A stretch of DNA of 64,000 bases, taken from Mycoemilia scoparia. Its lineage: Eukaryota > Kickxellomycota > Kickxellomycetes > Kickxellales > Kickxellaceae. Numbering within the stretch: position 1 is the first letter of the stretch; every line of letters starts with the position of its first letter. A program made the translations under genes and the position numbers. The stretch lies in assembly GCA_027575805.1 (NCBI GenBank), contig JANBPU010000033.1:56994-120993 (forward strand). The letters run 5' to 3'. Shown here one piece after another: positions 10,489-21,590 of the stretch. Below the pieces are notes generated by a model. That model was given only the letters and a program-made list of their open reading frames with translations, was not told the DNA's origin and searched no databases.

Positions 10489-11115
10489 TGCCTGAATTTG
10501 TCTATAACTCGCACATTCGCACTGTGATCGTTAAAGCTGAATCTGGTATAGACCTGGGAAAATAGGTAGACCTGTGGGTGGAAATATATGTGAAACCAAG
10601 GTATACCCCCCTTTATTTCTCGAAGGTAATAAAAGACAGTGTATTAAAAAGACAAAAGAGCTGAAAACTAAATTGGTTTTGCATAACACTCATCTCATAC
10701 TACCACACACTAACCTCCTTAAAGATCTTTTGCCTCCTCTTATACACTTGTTAAGGGGGGAAGAAAATGGGCAATTCTCCTATCACCGCAAAAATTCAAA
10801 AGTAGCTGATTGGGTGATCGGATCAACCAACTATTGGCACTCGGACAAGATTTCATTTTGGCCTAGACCAAAGTTAATTGGGCTATAGATGTGTTCTTCT
10901 CAAAAGAGAAGTGGTTTGTACAAACGCCTATAAAATATTTATTTTTGTGGGAGGGGTTAGTTTTTTTTTGTGTATCAATAAACGAAGGCAAGGTGCAATA
11001 TAGAAAGAAGGGAATAGATAGAGAAACTAGCAGTTGCAAATAATACCTGATCTGTAACTAAAGTAAGTAAAAAAGTTATACTATTCATAGTGATATAATC
11101 AAAAGCGAAAACTGC
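10489..11115. other. Intergenic spacer
   Basis: Contains the promoter of the small minus-strand gene. A 104-codon plus-strand open frame here (10574-10888) has no protein-like features and is not called. Confidence 0.45.
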
Positions 11116-11121
11116 AAAAAA
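11116..11121 (-). terminator. Pol III terminator of tRNA-Val
   Basis: Six consecutive T on the minus strand, four bases beyond the 3' end of the tRNA. Confidence 0.8.
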
Positions 11122-11125
11122 GAAG

Positions 11126-11199
11126 TGTTTTCGCCCGGGTTCGAACCGGGGACCGTCTGTGTGTTAGACAGACGTGATAACCAACTACACCACGAAAAC
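11126..11199 (-). tRNA. tRNA-Val (AAC), intronless
   Basis: The minus strand folds as a standard cloverleaf. The acceptor stem is GTTTTCG with CGAAAAC, the D arm contains GTGTAGTTGGTTATCAC, and the anticodon loop CTAACAC (anticodon AAC, decoding GTT valine) is flanked by a GTCTGT/ACAGAC stem. The T arm is CCCGGTTCGAACCCGGG, a consensus B box. The discriminator is A, no CCA is encoded and there is no intron. A T6 terminator follows. Confidence 0.95.
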
Positions 11200-11615
11200 T
11201 TGCCGTTAAGCTTTACCGTTAAAGATTTTGAAAAATTTTTTTATATATGTCTTTTGATCTATACATAATAGATCAACTTTTTGTCAATTTAATACTAAAT
11301 CTTAAAGAAAAATATCTATAATCACATGTATATGTGCGTATGGCTACCTGACAACATCATTTTACTTATATCTGCTATTCATATTTATCATTTCGACTTT
11401 TTTTAACTTGTAAATGTTAAAAAACACTAAATTATATATCAAGCTTGACATCCCATAACTGCAAATTACATAAGCAACATAGAGTTTGAGAACACATCTT
11501 AGTCTACAATGGTGTAAAAGGAACCATATGACCGCTTTCATTCTGCTGCTGCTTTAGTTAGCTCTTTCTTAATTGATTATCATACCCTGTACTAGCACCA
11601 TTTATAATTCCTCAA
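11200..11615. other. Promoter region of the Las17 gene
   Basis: AT-rich spacer upstream of the WH1-domain gene. No recognised element or coding stretch. Confidence 0.45.
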
Positions 11616-13310
11616 ATGCCATCAGTCACCCTTCCAACTGCTGGGGATAAGGACATTATTAGGGCAGCCCAGCCTACAGGAGCACATGTAAGCTATTATG
11701 TATATACTCAACCTATATATTGCATGCCTTTGAATCTGCAGTGTTATTCTTTGCAATGTTTTACTAAATGTATACCTTTTATTACATTTATATATCAATA
11801 GAAAATCCTTACTGCCACCGTAGCAAGACTTTATGTGGCCCATCCTGATCCCACCCAATGGAAGTATACAAAGATTTGGGGTGGCCTTGTTGTTGTTAAA
11901 GACAATTCAAATGGTGTATACTTTTTAAGAATAATTGATATGAACGGAAAGGGTGTTGTTTGGGAGCAAGAGCTATTTGAGAATTTCCAATACCGCAAGC
12001 TCTTGCCTCATTTTCATGCATTTGCTAGTAGTCAGTATGTATTTGGACTTGATTTTGTTGATGTGGGAGAGGCAGATACCTTCATGAACAGAGTATTAAA
12101 GTCGTCGAAGAAAGTAACAGATCGTAAAGTCCGAAACCTGAATGGATCTGCTCAAGGCATAGGGCCAGTAAAAACTGCTGCTCAGAAATCTGCTTCAGGC
12201 TTTGACATACATAATAGGAATGATCCCCGCAGAAATAGACTTTTGTCTAGTCTGGTCCACTATGGAATCACTGAGGATCAGCTACAAGATGAAGCAACTG
12301 CTCAGTTTGTCATGGAATTTATTGAAAGCCATGGTGGTGTGGATAGTGTTATACAATCAGCAGAGGCCCAGATGAAGAGCCATCCACCTACAAGTGCTCC
12401 ACCTCCACCTCCACCATTGACCCAGCCACCATCACTTCCATCTCATCGCCGGCAGGGTAGTCAGCAAGGGCCACCGCCATCAGCTCCACCTCCACCTCCT
12501 CCTGCACAGCATTCACCACAACAACAGAGTAGAGCACCTCCACCAGCACCCCCAAGAAATAGGAAAGCAAAATCACCTGTTATTCAGGCCAGTGCACCTC
12601 CTGCACCACCCCCTCCTCCTCCACCACCTCAGCAAAAGAGTCCACAAGTGCCACAGTACCCTACAGAGACCAAAATTCCAACTGCTGCACAATCTGCTCC
12701 ACCTCCCCCACCACCTCCACCACCTCAACAACCAAAGGCTGCCAAAGCACCAGAGTCCAGACCATCTTCTCAATCATCTGGTGGTCTACCTGCACCACCA
12801 CCTCCACCACCACCACCTCCTCCTCCACGTCAAGCACCATCAACACCAGAGCAACCAGCAGAGACTAAGGCACCAAGTGCTGCTCCTCCACCGCCACCGC
12901 CACCACCACCCCCACCTTTATCCTCAGGTTTGCAATCATTGGCAGTACCACCCCCACCACCGCCGCCGCCACCTTCTCAACCTGTACAGAAGCAAACAGC
13001 ATTGCCTTCTACACCCCAAAGCCAGGATCCTGGATCATCAACACCCAAATTGCCAGAACCAAGTGGTGGAAGATCTGCACTTTTGGCAGCAATACGTGGC
13101 TCAAGTATAAATAATCTCCGTAAGGCTGATTCTAGTACAGTACCATCGCAATCCAAGGTAACCAAGAGCCCAAGCCCTCCACCAGTGGAAGGTGGTAGTG
13201 CTGGTGGAGGAAATCTTGCCAATGCTTTAGCAGCAGCACTTTCACGCCGCAACAAGGCTATTGCTGGCAGTGACTCAGAAGGAGATGACGATGACGAAGA
13301 ATGGGATTAA
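11616..13310 (+). CDS. LAS17: WASP/Las17 Arp2/3-activating protein
   Basis: Two exons, 11616-11687 and 11802-13310, joined in frame across a GT-AG intron; product 526 aa. Residues 10-130 form a WH1/EVH1 domain (KIWGGLVVVKDNSNGVYFLR; WEQELFENFQYRK). Residues 154-210 resemble the distal part of the WASP GTPase-binding/autoinhibitory region (GFDIHNRND, GITEDQLQDEATAQFVMEFI). The CRIB core that binds Cdc42 (ISxPxxFxHxxH) is absent. Then come about 250 residues of polyproline runs, a WH2-like motif (RSALLAAIRG, near 447), a second short amphipathic basic helix (LANALAAALSRRNK) and the acidic DDDDEEWD end with the Trp that contacts Arp2/3. Expected to drive actin patches in endocytosis. Confidence 0.93.
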
Positions 13311-15552
13311 TGCTGAAATCATCATATTTACTTGTAGCCACAGACAGCAGCACTACTCTTATTGTTATTGCATTTTTTTGCTTTGATTTTGAATTGAATA
13401 TAACAAAATTATATAAACCCAGTTATATTGTCTAATCCAACAGTAGCCACAATAATCATCGCCAAACAAAGAAAGGTGTGAGACTATTCAAGCTCTATTA
13501 AGACATCTATTCAATTTGCTTTGGCTCTTTTTTTTGAAGTCATCCCAGACTGATGCATTAATTTAAATCAAAAATAAATAGTAGAAAACATGTTTGAAAT
13601 CTAAAATACATGTCTTGACTTGGAGAGAATCCAAAACCATATCAAAGAATATCAACTTGTTATATAGGCAGATAGCGATTCAGCATTTTAAACCACTTCT
13701 CTATCTGTATTTCTATTATATTCCTTAAAGTGTTGCAGAAGAATTTTTTATTACGAAAAACTTTTGAAATTATTTGGATTATATTCTTCTTACAAAAATC
13801 GATATGAATTTGACTAGGATTGCCCAGCTGTAAGTCAGATAAATAGTGCAATACATTAACTTTAAAGTGAATATTTATACACTACTAATATATATATAAC
13901 ATGTATTGTTTTATTGTTTGAGTGCAGTTGTGGAATATTAGCAGCATTTTGTGAGTATTTACGACGGATATACAATGTTACTTTTCGTGCTAAAATCAAG
14001 TGTTTTAAAACTTATTCTGTTGTCTAAAAATAACGCTAGGCTTGGTACCAACATGTGTTATTTCATTTTTGCACATCCATCTCTTTTGGCTTGGTATTAT
14101 CACCATGTAAGTTAAAACACTTGGTATATGAGTAGTGATGTATTTTGATGAGTACCTTTTGATGGACAACACCTGTAGGGGATGTTGCAGCCAAATATGG
14201 ATCATAATTTTTGGTGGCCACCGATTATAGGGGCAATCCCAGCCAAATGAGTGACTCTATAGCCCTTCAAAATTAACTACCCATATATGACACCATTTAT
14301 TAGTAATAAATGCTCATCCTTGAAAAATTATCGCACATACCCTTTTTAAATAATAAAATGAGTCTACTGAGAAACTAAGCATTTGGTGTCTATTTCGGGA
14401 TAGATTTCTCATCTTATGTATATTTGCTCTAGAAGCGTTTTCGGTTTTTAATGTAAGTAGTGCTTCATTTATAATGTGCATATATCATTGTATTTCACTT
14501 GGGATCAGAGATATGCATTAGGCAGAAATAGTGGATCCCTATCTGATTTTATCCCAGCTATAAGCCAATACATATACAGCCCAACCGGGCCTATATTTAC
14601 CTAAGGCTTTATTAATTCTGACCATATTCGTAATGAAAACCAGAAATATCATTCATTTCGAGAAGGAAAAAACACCCGATATATCCATACTAATGTCATT
14701 TTCTTGGATTAAATATCATCATGCCTAACAACTTTCATGTTATTTTTTGTTGTTTTATATGCCATTGAAAACATCATTTCAGTGTGGGGTGTAAGTTATT
14801 ATGATTTTATATTGAAAGATCTAAAGGACTCGATGTTTATTATACCACAGACACTAATGCAATATAAAATACTTTTAGTTTCAGGTGGCTCGATGCTAAA
14901 AGTAGTCCAATCTTAAAGGGCGCATTTTACACTATGTAAGTAAGATCTAAGCTTATTTCAAAGTTTCCATAAGTTCTTTCCATTCAGCTAACAAAACATT
15001 GAAAAATTCGTGTAGCGTATTTATCTTTTACTTCACAATGGTATTCATGTCAACATTGTTTTCTATTATTGCCATGTGCGGTCTGTTTATAGCTGCCTCG
15101 TTGAATAGTAAGTTGCTTTTAGCAAAGCTATATGAGTCTCCAATGAACTATTGTTTTGAATCTCACCAAATTTTTATAAACTTTGTAGTTTATTGCGCCA
15201 TCACCTCCAGAAAAAAAGTAGCAATCATAACTGGCAAATAAGTCGAATAGTTAATATTCAATTCCACTTTTATAGTTTTAGACAACACCTTTGTACCAAA
15301 ATAAATGTATAAAATCTTTCTACAATTACCATCAAGTTGTTTGTTATGAAAACTAGGTTACCCACTCTGTAGAGAGATTAAGGAACTGGCATTTTTACCA
15401 TTAAATAGCTGAAAGCGCATTTGGAAAAGCTATAAAGGAATGAATAATTTTATTTTATAATCAAGGTGTTTTTGGTTTAGAAATAAAGTCGTACAACAAA
15501 AGTTTATAAGTATGTATTGTTAAGGAAAAGAAATATATAAATTTGTAGGCGT
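13311..15552. other. 2.2-kb gene-free spacer
   Basis: Very AT-rich. It holds the MITE-like copies at 14155-14283. Short open frames (for example 14999-15241) lack start context, family features and splice support, so no gene is called. Confidence 0.5.
14155..14283. repeat. MITE family copy, tandem or nested remnants
   Basis: The complete-looking right part (14198-14283) starts TGGATCATAATTTTT, carries the type-B interior in reverse (GATTATAGGGGCAATCCCAG) and ends AGCCCTTCAAAATTAACTACCCA, flanked by TA on both sides. Its left inverted repeat lacks the GAAGGG part. Immediately upstream, 14155-14197 repeats the same interior (TTTTGATGG ... GCAGCCAAAT) in degraded form, so one copy probably inserted beside or into another. 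Confidence 0.65.
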
Positions 15553-16379
15553 TTAGGCAGCAGGGTTGATGGCAGCGGTGCTAGCAGGCTTTGCTGGCTC
15601 TTCGTCCACTTGCATCATGCTGTCAAGGTCGCGGTCAAGCTGCTCCTTTGTGGGGCGACCTTTGTTCTGACGTCCACCGCGGCGGCCCTGAGTGCGACCT
15701 CCTCCCTGGCGACGTGTTGACTTTGAGACGCCATTGTTGGAGCCACGAGATGATGTCTGTCCAGCAGCAGGTACTGGAACACTGATGAGCTGTGGCTGCT
15801 GATAGTAGTGCAAACCAGGCTGAGGAGCGCCTGGTGCATAGACAAAGCGAACCTTCATGGGACGGTTATCTAGAAGGCGGTCATTGAAATCTTGGACAAA
15901 GCGGGCAGCATCTGCAGCGTTTTGGAAGATAACATTGGCCGTTCCCTTTGAGCGACCGCTTTGGTCATAGTTCATGTCTAGACGACGAATTTTTCCATAC
16001 TCGGCAGCAAGAGTCTATAAAGGAGTGGTGGATGCAAACATTTGGTTACACAGATCCATGAAGCTCATTCTAGAGACAGAGTGAAAAGCTTGAATGAGGT
16101 ACTTGCCTTGAGATCGTCGGCCGTAACATCATACTTGAGGTTGCTGATGCTAATTTCGTTCGAAGTCTGTGGAGCAATGCCTTGCTGAAGGCCTGTGAAA
16201 GGAACTGGAACCTGAACTTGAACAGTGGTTTGTTGGCCCTTAGCACGACGGTCACGGTTGTATGGTGAATTCCGATTATCACGTCTTCCACGACCGCCTC
16301 CTCTGCGGCGGGATCCACCCCTTGGTCCAGAAGACTTGATGATGGAGTCGAGAGATTGGTCAAGATCGAGAGCGGACAT
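15553..16379 (-). CDS. YRA1: mRNA-export adaptor Yra1/ALYREF
   Basis: Two exons, 16379-16107 and 16014-15553; 244 aa. The N-terminal LDQSLDSIIKSS is the conserved UAP56/Sub2-binding helix of REF proteins, followed by an RGG-type tract (GGSRRRGGGRGRR). An RRM occupies about residues 78-150 (ISISNLKYDVTADDLK with the RNP2 motif; GTANVIFQNAADA around RNP1). A glycine/arginine-rich region and a second acidic helix (KEQLDRDLDSMMQVDEEP) at the C-terminus complete the REF layout. The intron has a GC donor (AAG/GCAAGT) and an AG acceptor. If retained, translation would stop at 16065. The protein couples splicing and TREX to nuclear mRNA export. Confidence 0.93.
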
Positions 16380-17540
16380 TCTTATTGTTGGTAAAAGCTA
16401 TCAATTTAATATATACGTGCATACATGTGTATAGTTTTGGAGATTGTACCCAAAATATATGTAATGCAGCAGGTTGGAAAAACAAAACGTTTGGTAAGCA
16501 CGTGTATATGGATAATTTGAAGAGGTGGGTCTAAAATGAAGGGCTAGTTGCTGCCCCCCTCCTTCTATAGATTCCCAGCTGCCAATGAGCCATCACAGCA
16601 TACATAAATAGTGGAGGCAAAGAGATGTCTAAACATTTAATCGAGACGTAAATATCACAATCCTTTATCCACCCAAATAGCTACCATTTGCCAAAGCCAC
16701 TTATCCAAGGATTCTGGTAGTGATTGTCCTCTAGCAATGACTCATTGACATGCCTTTAGTCACCATGTTGCAGGATCTCGTGTGAGAGTATAATGCCACT
16801 AGAGGCGGTGCTGGTGTTCATATAAGCATTGGAATCCGCATTGCCACCATTTGCACCTTCAAATAGCATGTTTGTGATATTGGGGCCTGGAGGTGTCGCT
16901 GCATGACTTCAGAAACATGGGTTTCGAAAAGTGCGCAATAACGCACTCACTGCAGCTTATGATGATACCGTTCGTAGAACAGGTGAAGGAGGGAGGCTAG
17001 CCGCCAAAACTTCCACACAGAAAACACCGAGGACAATAGTGACTGATCATGAAGAATGAGACACTGAGACGCGAAAATAAAGAGAGTGAGAGGCGTTGGA
17101 ATACTTTAGTACCTTAAGAGTAGGTTTGGGATAGTCACAAAGTTGTTGTAAATTGAAAACTTGAGAGGATTAGAGTTGTAATTGAAGCAGAAGAGATTCG
17201 GAACGCGTGAAGAGTCAGAGAAAAAGAAAATACACCAGATTGTAGAGTAAAAAGGGTGGTTGCGCAGCTGGCTGGAGCCGAGTTTAAAAAGAGGGACATG
17301 CCCTTTGGCACTGTGGGCAGTTGATCATTGAGGATGTGCCATGATTGGCCGAAACCAAACAATGTGTGTTCCACAAAGTAGTCCAGCAAAGTAACGCAAC
17401 AGATTTAATCCATTCCCAACATAATCAAGCAGCCATTAAAAGCAATATTTTCCATAATCAAAAATGCCCTGGTTTTGTGAACAAACTGAATTGGCAAAAT
17501 AGCCCCTTTTATCAGGATAACTAGGAAGCAGGAATACACT
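16380..17540. other. Divergent promoter region of YRA1 and release-factor gene
   Basis: About 1.16 kb between two divergent genes. The only protein-like signal is the minus-strand stretch at 16756-16915, listed separately. Confidence 0.4.
16756..16915 (-). other. Possible orphan coding exon
   Basis: Minus-strand open stretch of about 50 codons ending in TAA at 16758-16756, reading ATPPGPNITNMLFEGANGG and ending SHEILQHGD. It has no usable in-frame ATG, so it would need an upstream exon. A candidate AG acceptor lies at its start (TTCTGAAG). I could not build a convincing complete gene, so it may be chance or the last exon of a small gene. Confidence 0.2.
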
Positions 17541-18535
17541 TTGAACAGCAAATTAAGCTTATTTGGGATGCGATTGATAAGAGCGGCCGGCCACCTGTCT
17601 TTATCTTTCAGGATCATCTCTAATGGGTATAGGAAAAATAGCTCACCCAAGGGCTTCTTCACACCAATTTACCTGGGCTTCTATAGGCCTTTTTCAAGAC
17701 AATCAGTCCTGAATAAAAACGTAAATAACAAAACTTCACCATCTACACAGGACGTTGGGGATTCTTTACCTATAGAGCAAGTATAAAAGAAGTATTATGT
17801 CTTATTTACTGCTCTATATCTGCAAATAAACAAAGTGCAACATCATAGCCACCAACACATTAATGTGAAATGTAGAAATGACACAGATCATGGTTCGAAT
17901 GATGATGCCAATGTTAGTCAAAAGGACGAGATGGCCAGGAAGGCACGAGAGTTTTTTCTAAGCATTTGTCTCCCAGAAAAACATTCTGCGGATGAGAGGG
18001 ACTATATCCCACCAAAATCTGCAAAAACAGCTGGTTCGTTAAATAATAATAATAATAATAAGCCTATTCGGATCACAATTCGAGATGAGGATTTGGAAGA
18101 GAAGCAGATCCGTGGATGGGGCAATGGTGGCCAGAAAGTAAACAAGACCAGTAATTGTTCCCAAATTACTCATATTCCAACTGGAGTCGTTATACAGGCA
18201 AGCCAATATAATTTATATAAATGAGTATATACTATTATATGACCCTTGCCATCTATATTTATGGCTGTGCTCTTGTATAGTGTCAAGATACCAGGTCTTT
18301 ACAGGCCAACAGAAAAATTGCACGAAAGAGACTGGCTGATAAACTCGATGAGTTGGTTAATGGAAGACTGTCCAAGCTAGCCAAAAAGGTCGACAAGAAA
18401 AAATCGCAGAAGCGTAAACGCCAGCAGAGAGCAAGAAAAAAGTATGGCGCTGCTTCATCAAAAGACGAGAAGGTGCAGGATATAGCCGAACCAACCAATT
18501 TTGCAGAGAACATGGAGTCAAATGTCAACGCTTGA
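17541..18535 (+). CDS. Mitochondrial class-I release-factor homologue (C12orf65/mtRF-R type)
   Basis: Three exons, 17541-17780, 17925-18197, 18281-18535; about 255 aa. The N-terminus is rich in Arg, Ser and Phe without acids, like a mitochondrial presequence; an in-frame Met at 17569 is an alternative start. The catalytic domain contains GWGNGGQKVNKTSNC with the peptidyl-tRNA-hydrolysing GGQ motif, then HIPTGVVIQCQDTRSL, the usual continuation in this family. The Lys/Arg-rich C-terminal helix (KKVDKKKSQKRKRQQRARKK) is the ribosome-binding tail of stalled-ribosome rescue members. No codon-recognition domain is present, so it should act in rescue rather than normal termination. Intron 2 has a GC donor (CAG/GCAAGC). 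The exon 1/2 junction is the least certain. Confidence 0.8.
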
Positions 18536-18795
18536 GGCTAGCAACACTTATCATAGCCCAAAATCCATTGCTAAATGTATTTCCGCGCACATTTTACTTA
18601 TGATAAAAGTATTTTATTTAATAAACTGCGCAAAGCATCTGAACTTGTACAAATAATGATTGACTTTAAACTGCGAAATGGCAGATTTAGGAAACTAAAT
18701 AGATAAGCTGGGTAAAAATAGACAATTTGAAACTGTTTTGTCGCCGTGTCAAAAAACATTTGGGTGAATGGTGGCCGTCGTCGTGGCGTTTATTA

Positions 18796-21002
18796 TTAGG
18801 CAAGTGAGCCCATAGGGTCCCAAGGAGGAAGAACAACTGGCTTCTGCTCAAGAATGCTGAGGATATTGTCAGGAAGATCTTTCTTTTCGAGCACGACTTG
18901 GTACACATATTCATCAAACCAGTTCTCGGTCATGACAAGGTAGCCACTAGCGCCATAGTTGGGACCCCAAGAATTTTCAACTCTCCAGCGAAGCCTCTCA
19001 TCGCCCTTGTAGTGCACTCCCGTCAGAACCATGGCATGGGTCATAAGGCTTTCACCATACTGCAAACGCTCGCTCTTGGACAAACCGAACTTAATATCGA
19101 ATCCCTTGTCGTAGTCGATAGAGTTTGGGTCAAGAGTGCCCTTTTGCCGAGTCAGGAACTTGCCAACGTCACAGCCGAACCAGACAGGACGCTTGTCTAT
19201 GATGACCTTGCTGCTGAATTCCTTGATCTTGTCGACAGGAAGGTTAATGTAGTGAATTGGGACACCGCCAACAACATTTCCGAGGTACTTGACTGTGTAT
19301 AGCTTGTAGTAATCATTGCGAGGATCGTTGATGAGAGAGATCGTACCTCCAATATCAAACTTGACAAGGTCCTTGAAGAACGAGTGGGGTGTGAGGTTCA
19401 AATACTCCTTGTATTTGGCGTCCTTGTCTTCGAAGGTCCAGTCGAAGCTTTTGGGTGGCTCACCAAGAGAAATGGCCAAAATCCTGTAAATGACCCTAAG
19501 CATGTCTCCCTTAGCCTTCTGGAGGCTGTCAACAGACACGCCATTTGAGTGCTGCTTACGAAGCTGAGAGGCAAATTCACGAAGCTTGACGGTGATTAGC
19601 CTAAAAGTTTGTTTCGCATATTCGTCAGTATACACATATAATTGTTAATAGGGGTATTTTGGCATAGTTATCTGAAAAAGATCTCCATATTTCTATACTT
19701 ACCAATCCATCTCTGACGAATTGGAAGAATGGTGTGATTCAGGGAAAGCATCTATTTAAAAATAAATTGAATGGAATTTCAGGTTTAGCATCCAATTCCA
19801 GAATATTTTTGCATATGTATATGGCTGAATTTCACTTGAGACCAAGTGCAAGATCGACAGAAATGGGCCCAGGGGTTTTGTGGTCCAGTCACCAGCCATT
19901 TCTTATGTAACTCCTGGGGACCAGACCCACTTTTGCCTAAAATCTTGTGAACTTTGAGCATATAATAAACTTACATTGAGGGACAACGCCATACTTCTGG
20001 ACTAGGGATACAAACATATCCCACTGGCCACCATCACCAATAGGATCAGAGAGCAAGTACTGAACAACACGGCTGTCCAAAGGCTCGTCAAGGGTATCTA
20101 TGATGTTCTCAAGGAACCAGTTGGACTTCTCAATCTTGTCAAAGAAAAAGAGGTAGGACTGGGAGAATTGGAAATCGTCGAGATTATTCTCCTTCATGAC
20201 TGCCTGACGCAACATGTTGAGGCCAGCGAATATCCAGCAGCGGCCACTGCTCTTTTGGTCGGTTATATTTACTATTGGTATGTTCCAATGCAGCCATGGT
20301 CAGAAAATACAATGCATAAGACAAGGCGGTATTTTGTCCGTTGGATGCTACTATACTAACCTTTAATCTCGGTGGTATGCGAGAATACAGGGGGATTTGC
20401 ATTAAGCACCTAAACGAAGCATAAATGATATCAGCTTTACTGGTACTGGTGAGGCTTGGTGGGAGATCACATGCACAAAGTAAATGACATATAATCTCCT
20501 CTAAAAGTGTACCAAAATAGTCTCTCCAATGCCAGTTTAGAATGTACGACCTAGGGTCAAATTTGCTGGAATGCGTGAAGGTACATTGTCTGGCACACTT
20601 TTGATGGAGAACTTGCCAGATATAAACAAATGCTGGTTATACCGTACCGCTTTATTCTCAAGAGAACGATTGTATGAGTCGCCTGAAATGGTCAGGGATG
20701 CCAGTTGGCTCTTCAAGTCTCCACCTAAGCTCTCCCTACAGGTTTGTTAAGACCAGGTATACATTAATAATACTGTGATGGGCCAGAGCAGCGCCGCTTT
20801 CTTGCGCACAGCAGTCCTCATATTGAACAGCAATACAACAATACGATACCTACTCATAAGTTTGTAGCTGTTTCTCGGATACAGGCAAAGGGGTGTGAGT
20901 GACCGAGGAGTTACTGTCCTTGGTCTTGCCATTGAGCTGCTGCTGAGTCTGCTGCCTATAAGGCGACTGGACTTCCTGGTCGGATACAACGATAACTGTC
21001 AT
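18796..21002 (-). CDS. LAP3: Bleomycin hydrolase (peptidase C1B)
   Basis: Six exons: 21002-20854, 20735-20648, 20409-20361, 20271-19975, 19751-19703, 19600-18796; 478 aa, close to yeast Lap3/Blh1. All introns are GT-AG. The active-site Cys lies in DQKSSGRCWIFAGLN (about C107), His in MTHAMVLTGVH (about H399) and Asn in VENSWG (about N420), giving the papain-fold triad. Other hallmarks are FSQSYLFFFDKIEK and DGGQWDMFVSLVQKYGVVP. The C-terminus ends in MGSLA; family members process their own C-terminus, which reaches into the active site of the hexamer. Cytosolic aminopeptidase, also active on homocysteine thiolactone in yeast. Intron 2 (20647-20410) contains a short match to the dispersed repeat seen at 7.8 and 33.3 kb. 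Confidence 0.93.
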
Positions 21003-21590
21003 GCTGGCGCAACAATAATGGATAGATGGCTGAAGTGATAGAAGAAGAGATGGTATAGAAAAGTAAAAGTTGTTTTGTAAAATAAAAGAACGCGGATAAA
21101 AAAGAGAATGGGCACAAGAAGCGAAGGGAGGGTTAATATACCAACCACCGTAGAGAATGCGAATTGCAGCACAATAAACAAGCCTTCAGGCAATTTAAGG
21201 GTGTCAAGTTTGATACCATGCACAATGCCTGGTATGGGTGAATCAGGAGATAAATCCTACACGCAATGCTCACATTGTGACCAGTAAACATGAGCTCTAA
21301 AACAAAAGAGCGTCACGGGACCAGCCACCCCTAATCCTAAACTGTCGCCTCTATGTTTTCCCTACCACAGTGCCTTGGATCCACACACGCATCATCCCCT
21401 CACTCTAGCAAAAAACATACGCAATTATGAATTGCACCTATTATCGATAGTTTTTGCCATTCTTTGCATAGCATAGCATAGCACGTTAGACACAAAGGAG
21501 CTAGCAACATCCTCGAGAAACAAGCACGGCCTTATCTGCATCAGCAGCCTTGTGTGTCAGTGACTTTGGGAGTATGCAAAGGTGTCATCT
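21003..21590. other. Bleomycin hydrolase promoter / FANCL 3' flank
   Basis: About 590 bp between two minus-strand genes. It contains a short TAGCA tandem (around 21472-21483). No other feature recognised. Confidence 0.45.

Noticed and set aside
12388..13255. Long frames on both strands over the Las17 polyproline region
   Set aside because: They are shadows of the proline-codon repeats of the real gene.
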